Assembly (NCBI GenBank): GCA_050257395.1
Contig: JBLMWU010000071.1
Span: 1 to 24,830 of the forward strand
Source: JAIRTY01 sp050257395
GTDB lineage: Bacteria > Actinomycetota > Actinomycetes > Streptosporangiales > Streptosporangiaceae
Direction: 5' to 3'
DNA length: 24,830 nt
Under the pieces are notes generated by a model that ran no database searches, was not told the origin of the DNA, and worked only from the letters and a program-made list of their open reading frames with translations. The number at the start of each line of letters is the position of its first letter. Within the stretch, counting starts at the first letter, position 1. Shown in pieces: positions 19,902 through 24,830 of the stretch. Both the position numbers and the translations under genes were made by a program.

Positions 19902-21233
19902 ATGATCCGTTATATCCGGCTGACCGGCGCGATCAGCGCGGCCGGCCTCGCCGCAGCCACGTTCCTCATCCCCGCGCAGGCCCTGGCCAATCCCGCCACC
20001 ACGGTCACGTACGGGGTGTCGGCGAGCACGTCCAGGTTCAGCGGTGCCGCGTTCGACATCGGCGCCGCTCCGCCGCTGGCGACCATGCAGGCATGGACCG
20101 CCTCGCCCTACCGGGTCATCGGCATCTACATCGGCGGCGTCACCCGCACCTTTAAACAGCCGAATCTCACGGCCGCCTGGATTTCCGCGACCTCGCAGCT
20201 CGGCTGGCGGTTCCTGCCCATCTACAAAGGGCTCCAGCCGGCCTGCGGTCACACACCAGTGGCAGCCGACAAGCAGATCTCACTGAACCTGACCACCGCG
20301 CGCAGCCAGGGCACGGCGGCGGCCAACGACGCCGACACCCAGCGGGCGGCCCTCGGCCTGTCCAAGGGCAGCGCCATCTACAACGACATCGAGGCGTACG
20401 CCACCACCAACATCGCCTGCCGCAACTCGGTGCTGACCTTCCTGTCCGCCTGGACCACCCGGCTGCACCAGCTCGGAAACGTATCCGGCGTGTACGCGAA
20501 CCTCAACAACGGCGCACGTGATCTGTCCGCCGCCTACTCCTCAGCCGCCTACGCCCGCCCGGATGCGCTCTGGATCGCCCGCTACGACGGCAGCACCTCG
20601 CTGACCGGCTGGGCCGGGATCCCCGACCAGCAGTGGGCGACACACCAGCGGGCCAAGCAATACCTCAGCAACCAGAAACAGACCTACGGCGGCGTCACGC
20701 TCACCATCGACCCGGACCAGCTGAACGCGCCCATCGCCACCGTCAAGCACCCCTACTCGGTGACCAGCGCGACCGGGGTCAATGCGCGCTCCGGGCCTGC
20801 CACCTCCTATCCGGTGGTCAAGAGCTATCCGGCGCGCGCGCAGGTGTCTGTGGTCTGCCAGACCCCGGGTAGCAAGGTCGGCACCACCAGCGTGTGGGAC
20901 AAGCTTCCCGATGGCTCGTACGTGACCGACTACTACATCAGCACGCCGTCCAGCACCACCTACAGCGGGCTGTCAGGCCGGTGCATGTACGCCTACCAGG
21001 TGACGCCTGCCGCCGGGGCCAACGTGCGGACGGGACCTGGCGCCTCCTACCCGCTGGCCGGGCATCTGGCCAGCGGCGCGCTCGCCTGGGTGACCTGCCA
21101 GCGGGCGGGCTCCACGGTCGGCGGCACCAAGGTCTGGGACAGGCTGCTGGACTACGGCAATGGCTACGTGTCCGACGCCTATGTGGCCACCGCCGGCACG
21201 ACCGGCTACACCAGCCCCATCCCGCGCTGCTGA
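19902..21233 (+). CDS. Secreted DUF1906 (Rv2525c-like) glycoside-hydrolase-like protein with two SH3-type repeats (443 aa)
   Basis: Exported, probably cell-wall-associated protein. ATG 19902 begins a classical signal peptide (MIRYIRLTGA, hydrophobic core, PAQALA cleavage near residue 29); GTG 19893 is an in-frame alternative, and neither has a strong ribosome site. Residues about 36-280 match the DUF1906 TIM-barrel domain: YGVSASTSRFSG...AAP, VIGIYIGG, GWRFLPIYKGLQ, SAIYNDIEAYAT (acidic pair D162 and E164 in the place of GH25-like catalytic residues), VSGVYANLNNG, LWIARYDG and the final TIDPDQLNAP. Residues 286-348 and 364-430 are two bacterial SH3-like repeats with NARSGPATSYPVV and NVRTGPGASYPLA, which commonly bind peptidoglycan. 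Family knowledge links this architecture to peptidoglycan or glycan processing; activity is not demonstrated. It appears monocistronic. Confidence 0.87.
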   Translation: MIRYIRLTGAISAAGLAAATFLIPAQALANPATTVTYGVSASTSRFSGAAFDIGAAPPLATMQAWTASPYRVIGIYIGGVTRTFKQPNLTAAWISATSQLGWRFLPIYKGLQPACGHTPVAADKQISLNLTTARSQGTAAANDADTQRAALGLSKGSAIYNDIEAYATTNIACRNSVLTFLSAWTTRLHQLGNVSGVYANLNNGARDLSAAYSSAAYARPDALWIARYDGSTSLTGWAGIPDQQWATHQRAKQYLSNQKQTYGGVTLTIDPDQLNAPIATVKHPYSVTSATGVNARSGPATSYPVVKSYPARAQVSVVCQTPGSKVGTTSVWDKLPDGSYVTDYYISTPSSTTYSGLSGRCMYAYQVTPAAGANVRTGPGASYPLAGHLASGALAWVTCQRAGSTVGGTKVWDRLLDYGNGYVSDAYVATAGTTGYTSPIPRC

Positions 21234-21250
21234 CCGGCCGCGGCTTGCCG

Positions 21251-21315
21251 CACCCGCGGCACCGCCCTGGCACCCGCGGCGACCCGCCCTGGCCACTCGC
21301 GGTGAACCGGCCTTG
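21251..21315. repeat. Three degenerate tandem copies of about 21 bp
   Basis: CACCCGCGGCACCGCCCTGG (21251-21270), a near-identical 22-mer (21271-21292), and a decayed third copy starting CCACTCGCGGTGAACC (21293). They lie between the DUF1906 stop and the aminotransferase promoter. Confidence 0.55.
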
Positions 21316-21354
21316 CCCGGCTCCTGCGCCCGGGCTTAGACTGAACGTTCAGTC
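21313..21354 (+). promoter_or_regulatory. Promoter and 16-bp palindromic operator of the aminotransferase gene
   Basis: TTGCCC (21313-21318), 18-nt spacer, TAGACT (21337-21342). The -10 box overlaps the perfect palindrome GACTGAACGTTCAGTC (21339-21354), a form typical of TetR-family operators (TGAACGTTCA centre). No TetR gene is in the window. Confidence 0.7.
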
Positions 21355-21371
21355 AGTCAAAGGAGCCTGCC

Positions 21372-22718
21372 GTGGCCAAGCTGCCGGAGATCATCGAGGA
21401 GCAAGAGGGGATCTTCCTGCGGCGGCAGCCGCAGTCCGCCCGGATGGCGGCCGAGGCACGCCGCTCGCTCGCGGGCGGGGTCACCTCCAGCTGGCAGATC
21501 ACCGCCCCGCAGGCGGTGTGGCTGAGCCATGGCCGCGGATCCAAGGTCTACGACGTGGACGGCAACGAGTACGTGGACCTGCACGGCGGCTACGGGGCAT
21601 CGCTGGCCGGGCACGCGCATCCCGCGATGGTCGAGGCGATCCGTGCGCAGGCGGGGCTCGGCACCCATTTCGCCCAGCCGACCGCGAACGCGATGGCGGT
21701 CGCGGACGAGCTGGCCCGCCGGTTCGGCCTGCCGCAGTGGCGGTTCGCCAACTCCGGCACCGAGGCGACCATGGACGCCGTCCACCTCATGCGCTCCATC
21801 ACCGGCCGGGACCTCATCATCAAGATGGAGGGCTGCTACCACGGCCACCACGACTCGGTGCAGGTGTCGGTGACCCCGGAGGCGGACGAGGTGGGCCCGG
21901 CGGCCCGGCCCGCCCAGGTGCCCGCCAGCAGCGGCATCCCGCGGGCGATCACCAGCCTGACCCTGGTCGCCGTGTTCAACGACCTCGCCAGCGTGCAGCG
22001 GCTGCTGGCGGAGCATCCCGGCCAGGTCGCGGGCGTCATCATCGAGCCGATCATGATGAACGCCGGGATCATCCTGCCCGAGCCCGGCTTCCTGGCCGGG
22101 CTGGCGGACCTGGTCCACTCTCACGGTGCGCTGCTCACCTTCGACGAGGTCAAGACCGGGCTGACCGCCGGGCCCGCGGGCGCCACCGGCCTGTCCGGGG
22201 TGACCCCGGACATCATCTGCCTGGCCAAGGCGATCGGGGGCGGGATCGCGGTGGCCGCTGTCGGCGGCACCGCCAGGGTGATGGCGCACGTGGCCGACGG
22301 CAGCTACGACATGGTCGGCACGTTCAACGGCAACCCGATGGCGATGGCGGCGGCCAGGGCGATGCTGTGCGAGGTCGCCACCGGCGCGGCCTACCAGCGC
22401 ATCGACGCGCTGCGGGCGCGGGCGGTGAGCGGGATCGAGCAAGAGATCGCGCGGGCCGGCCTGCAGGCGCACGTGGTGGCGGCCGGCGCGAAGGGCTGCG
22501 TGGTGTTCAGCCCGCGGCCGGTCCGCGACTACCGCGGTTTCCTGGACATCGACGACCGTTACAGCCACGCGCACTGGCTTTTCCAGCACAATGGCGGCGT
22601 CTTCCTGCCGCCCTGGGGCAAGATCGAGCAATGGCTCATCTCCGTCCAGCACGATGAGTCCGACATCGACCGGATGGTGCGCAACTTCGGCGAGTTTGCG
22701 CAGGCAGTCAGCGATTGA
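21372..22718 (+). CDS. Class III PLP-dependent aminotransferase (448 aa)
   Basis: Fold-type I, subgroup III aminotransferase using pyridoxal phosphate. GTG 21372 follows AAAGGAG (21359-21365). Visible motifs: VYDVDGNEYVDLHGGYGASLAGHAHP (59-84), NSGTEATMDAVHLMRSITGRD (127-147, phosphate-binding), CYHGHHDS (155-162), LTFDEVKTG with D258 contacting the PLP nitrogen, and ICLAKAIGGG with the Schiff-base lysine K286. The overall pattern is close to glutamate-1-semialdehyde aminomutase-like enzymes, but the position next to a PotD/PotB-type transporter suggests use of a polyamine or other amine/omega-amino acid rather than haem synthesis (inference). The shared GTTCAGTCAG element before this gene and before the transporter supports a common pathway. 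The substrate remains unassigned. Confidence 0.9.
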   Translation: MAKLPEIIEEQEGIFLRRQPQSARMAAEARRSLAGGVTSSWQITAPQAVWLSHGRGSKVYDVDGNEYVDLHGGYGASLAGHAHPAMVEAIRAQAGLGTHFAQPTANAMAVADELARRFGLPQWRFANSGTEATMDAVHLMRSITGRDLIIKMEGCYHGHHDSVQVSVTPEADEVGPAARPAQVPASSGIPRAITSLTLVAVFNDLASVQRLLAEHPGQVAGVIIEPIMMNAGIILPEPGFLAGLADLVHSHGALLTFDEVKTGLTAGPAGATGLSGVTPDIICLAKAIGGGIAVAAVGGTARVMAHVADGSYDMVGTFNGNPMAMAAARAMLCEVATGAAYQRIDALRARAVSGIEQEIARAGLQAHVVAAGAKGCVVFSPRPVRDYRGFLDIDDRYSHAHWLFQHNGGVFLPPWGKIEQWLISVQHDESDIDRMVRNFGEFAQAVSD

Positions 22719-22762
22719 TGGGCCTGTCACCGCAAAGCCGGGCAACTGTTACATCGAAGGCC

Positions 22763-22811
22763 TTGCGCCCCGCAGGGCAGCGGTAGTACGACTAACGGAA
22801 TGTTCAGTCAG
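22763..22811 (+). promoter_or_regulatory. Candidate promoter and operator half-site of the transporter operon
   Basis: TTGCGC (22763-22768), 18-nt spacer, TACGAC (22787-22792), then TGTTCAGTCAG (22801-22811). The same order and spacing occur at 21313-21357, and AGGAGCCTG follows both. The left half of the palindrome is only GACTAACG here, so binding may be weaker. Confidence 0.5.
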
Positions 22812-22892
22812 GAGCCTGTCCGCACCGCCGGGCCCGGCTGAGCGCTGACCCGCAGGGGCCAGCGCGGCCGACGGGAAGAGGTGAGCTCACGA

Positions 22893-24185
22893 ATGCACCC
22901 ACGAGAGGGCAGGTCGGAGGGCGACAGGGGGCTCCCGGGCCTGTCGCGGCGCGGGTTCATCCGGCAGGCCGCAGGCGCCGGGGTGCTGCTGGGCGGCCTC
23001 GGCCCGCTGCTGGAAGCCTGCGGGACCGCCACCACCACGACCGGCGGCGCGGGCGCGACCGGCGCGGCCGGGGGCTCGGTCCCGCTGCCCCGCCCCAGCC
23101 ACCCGGTGACCTGGCCGCTGTTCGCGGACAACAAGGCGATCAAGAGCGGGCTGCCGCCGGAGCAGAATGCGACGCTGCAGATCTACAACTGGACCGACTA
23201 CGTCAACCCGCAGAGCCTCAAGGACTTCGGCAAGAAGTTCGGCTGCAAGGTCCAGGTGACGACGTTCAACACCATGAGCGAGGCGATGTCGAAGCTGCGC
23301 TCCGGGCAGGTGAACTTCGACGTCTTCATGGGCGTCACCGTGGACCAGCTCGGCACCCTCATCGAGGGCAAGCTCATCCAGCCGCTCAACCACAGCTACC
23401 TGCCCAACATCTCCCAGGCGTGGGGCGACTTCACCAATCCCTTCTACGACGGCAAATGGCAGTACACGGTCCCCTACACCATCTACACGACCGGGATCGC
23501 GTGGCGGACCGACCACGTGCCGGAGAACCCGTACCAGATGGCCAACCCGTGGGCCATGCCGTGGCAGGCCAAGTACAAGGGCAAGGTCGCGATCCTCGAC
23601 GACTACCGCGAGGCCATCAGCCTGGGCCTGATGAAGAACGGGATCTACAACCTCAACACCACCAGCCAGGCCCAGATCACCAGGTCACAGCAGGCGCTGC
23701 AGCAGCTGGCGCAGCTGGTGAACGTGCACATCGACAACAACGACTACTCCAACGTGCCGACCGGCCAGATCTGGATCCACCACGCCTGGTCCGGGGACAT
23801 CGCGGGCGCCCCGTACTACCTGCCCAAGGGCGTGTCGCCCAAGGTGCTCGGCTACTGGTTCCCGCCGGACGGGAAGGGCCCGGTCGGCAACGACACCATG
23901 ACCGTGCTGGCCGGGGCGAAGAACCCGGTGCTCGCGCACGCGTTCCTCAACTACCTGCTCGACACCGGCAACGCGCTGACCAACATCAGCTTCAACGGCT
24001 ACATGCAGCCCCTGACCGCCATCACCCCGCAGCGGCTGGTGAAGGAGGGGCTGCTGCCGCCCAACCTGACCTCCACCACGGTGCTGCCGTCCTACTTCCG
24101 CCGCGGGGTCATGGAGCTCCAGCTGCCGGCCTCGGCCGACTCACTGTGGCAGCAGGCCTGGCTGAGCGTGAGCAAGGGGATCTAA
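22893..24185 (+). CDS. Spermidine/putrescine-type ABC transporter substrate-binding lipoprotein (430 aa)
   Basis: PotD-like extracellular binding protein. ATG 22893 is chosen because GAGGTGAG (22878-22885) is an excellent anti-SD match 7 nt upstream; GTG 22881 is inside that site. The N-terminus combines a Tat motif (SRRGFIR, 18-24), a hydrophobic stretch and a lipobox LLEAC (Cys43), followed by a Thr/Gly linker. The mature domain has the family hallmarks LQIYNWTDYVNPQSLKDFGKKFGCKVQVTTF, SKLRSGQVNFDVFMG, LIQPLNHSYLPNI, YTVPYTIYTTGIAWRTDHV and the C-terminal AHAFLNYLLD...ALTNISFNGYMQPL. Polyamine is the family default ligand; other amines are possible. The permease follows after 3 nt, and the aminotransferase precedes it by 174 bp with a separate candidate promoter. 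Confidence 0.92.
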   Translation: MHPREGRSEGDRGLPGLSRRGFIRQAAGAGVLLGGLGPLLEACGTATTTTGGAGATGAAGGSVPLPRPSHPVTWPLFADNKAIKSGLPPEQNATLQIYNWTDYVNPQSLKDFGKKFGCKVQVTTFNTMSEAMSKLRSGQVNFDVFMGVTVDQLGTLIEGKLIQPLNHSYLPNISQAWGDFTNPFYDGKWQYTVPYTIYTTGIAWRTDHVPENPYQMANPWAMPWQAKYKGKVAILDDYREAISLGLMKNGIYNLNTTSQAQITRSQQALQQLAQLVNVHIDNNDYSNVPTGQIWIHHAWSGDIAGAPYYLPKGVSPKVLGYWFPPDGKGPVGNDTMTVLAGAKNPVLAHAFLNYLLDTGNALTNISFNGYMQPLTAITPQRLVKEGLLPPNLTSTTVLPSYFRRGVMELQLPASADSLWQQAWLSVSKGI

Positions 24186-24188
24186 CCG

Positions 24189-24830
24189 GTGGCCAGCGCG
24201 CCCGCCGCCCCGCCCGTGCCCGCCCCGGCGAGGGCGGCCCGGCGCGGGCGGGCGCGCCCGGCCGGCGGCCGGCTGTTCTGGGTCACGCTCGCGGCGCCCG
24301 GCATGATCTGGCTGGTCATCCTGTTCGTCGTGCCGTTCTACGTGATGCTGGCCATCGGCGCCGGCCAGTTCAACGTGGTCCTGCGCACCCCCGTGCCGGT
24401 CTGGAACCCGCTCGCGTGGAGCCGCGGCAACCTGCTGGCGGTGCTGCACGACATCGCCGGCACCGGGGCGTTCGTCGGCCCGATCATCGTGCGCACCCTC
24501 GGGTACGTGGCCGCGGCCTCGCTGCTGTCGCTGCTCATCGGCTACCCGGCGGCGTACTTCGTGGCCCGCTTCGCGGGCCGCCGCAAGGGCCTGTTCCTGG
24601 TGCTGCTGGTCGCGCCGTTCTGGATCAGCTTCATGATGCGGCTGCTCGCCTGGGTGGACCTGCTGCAGACCGACGGCTACCTCAACCGGGCGCTGTCCGT
24701 GCTGCACATCGCCCCGGTCAACTGGCTGGGCGGCAACCCGGTGACCGTGGTGCTCGGCCTGGTGTACGGGTACATCCCGTACCTGATCCTGGTGCTGTAC
24801 GCGGGGCTGGACCGGATCGACCCCGCGCTC
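24189..24830 (+). CDS. PotB/PotH-like ABC transporter permease (partial, runs off right edge)
   Basis: The frame is open from GTG 24189, 3 nt after the binding-protein stop, to the window end (214 codons). An Ala/Pro/Arg-rich cytoplasmic N-terminus (about 28 residues) precedes TM1 (LFWVTLAAPGMIWLVILFVV). The extracytoplasmic loop includes NVVLRTPVPVWNP. Further membrane segments follow in VGPIIVRTLGYVAAASLLSLLIGYPAAYFVAR, LFLVLLVAPFWISFMMRLLAW (the PFW-RLLAW feature of PotB-type permeases) and VVLGLVYGYIPYLILVLYAGLDRIDPAL, which is the beginning of the EAA loop region. A second permease and an ATPase are expected beyond the edge. No separate promoter is seen, so it is co-transcribed with the binding protein. 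Confidence 0.9.
   Translation, partial: MASAPAAPPVPAPARAARRGRARPAGGRLFWVTLAAPGMIWLVILFVVPFYVMLAIGAGQFNVVLRTPVPVWNPLAWSRGNLLAVLHDIAGTGAFVGPIIVRTLGYVAAASLLSLLIGYPAAYFVARFAGRRKGLFLVLLVAPFWISFMMRLLAWVDLLQTDGYLNRALSVLHIAPVNWLGGNPVTVVLGLVYGYIPYLILVLYAGLDRIDPAL

Noticed and set aside
20894..22657. Plus-strand frame of 587 codons spanning the DUF1906 end and the aminotransferase
   Set aside because: It crosses a gene boundary and an operator and has low-complexity Arg/Gly composition; the true genes are in other frames.
24141..24707. Minus-strand frame of 188 codons at the right edge
   Set aside because: Opposite a clear ABC permease with membrane segments; His/Gln/Arg-rich shadow composition.

Overview
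The window is GC-rich throughout. Codon third positions are mostly G or C, GTG starts are common, the signal peptides are rich in Ala and Arg, and several promoters look leaderless. This points to a high-GC Actinomycetota, a filamentous soil-type actinomycete by its gene content (inference; I cannot name the genus). No rRNA, tRNA, CRISPR array or prophage was seen.

Region 1 (2-7457) is the most distinctive part: a head-to-tail array of related secreted proteins, all on the + strand. A truncated first member at the left edge shows only its C-terminal jelly-roll-like module. Four complete genes follow (P1 834-2288, P2 2573-3718, P3 4059-5210, P4 5535-7457). All four share a signal peptide, an N-terminal NPYSP/QWA segment and a core with six cysteines, a D-x-N-G-D loop and an HEYAE...TDQNP..GW...ENGDKC block. 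P1 adds one Ig-like (He_PIG-type) domain; P4 adds that domain plus the jelly-roll-like module. Each gene has its own TTGAC(G/C)-17/18-TANGTT promoter, a short inverted repeat (GGCACC/GGTGCC) just after the predicted transcription start, a Shine-Dalgarno and usually a very stable terminator hairpin. They therefore look like separate, co-regulated transcription units. The core motif order resembles the EXORDIUM/Phi-1 family with an HExxE motif (inference).

Region 2 (7482-13576) holds an MMPL-family exporter with an upstream inverted-repeat cluster, a ureohydrolase of the agmatinase type, a LysR regulator with a probable leaderless start, and a convergent acyl-CoA synthetase.

Region 3 (13577-15041) is a stand-alone TnpB-type gene (IS200/IS605/IS1341-like, no TnpA), sitting just upstream of the acyl-CoA synthetase and showing a non-canonical RuvC-II site.

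Region 4 (15042-18288) has a CaCA-family cation exchanger, a convergent two-gene unit (flavodoxin-like protein and a PfkB-fold protein with a degraded active site) preceded by a tiny leaderless ORF, and a DUF3054 membrane protein.

Region 5 (18318-19720) is a compact operon. A promoter/operator with TAACG half-sites drives a 21-codon remnant of a VOC protein, an ArsR regulator, an AHSA1/SRPBCC protein and a YCII-family gene with a one-base frameshift.

Region 6 (19902-24830) has a secreted DUF1906 (Rv2525c-like) protein with two SH3-type repeats. It ends with a probable polyamine-type unit: a class III aminotransferase, then a PotD-like Tat lipoprotein and a PotB-like permease running off the right edge. 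The aminotransferase and transporter promoters share a GTTCAGTCAG operator-like element, which suggests common control by a regulator outside the window.
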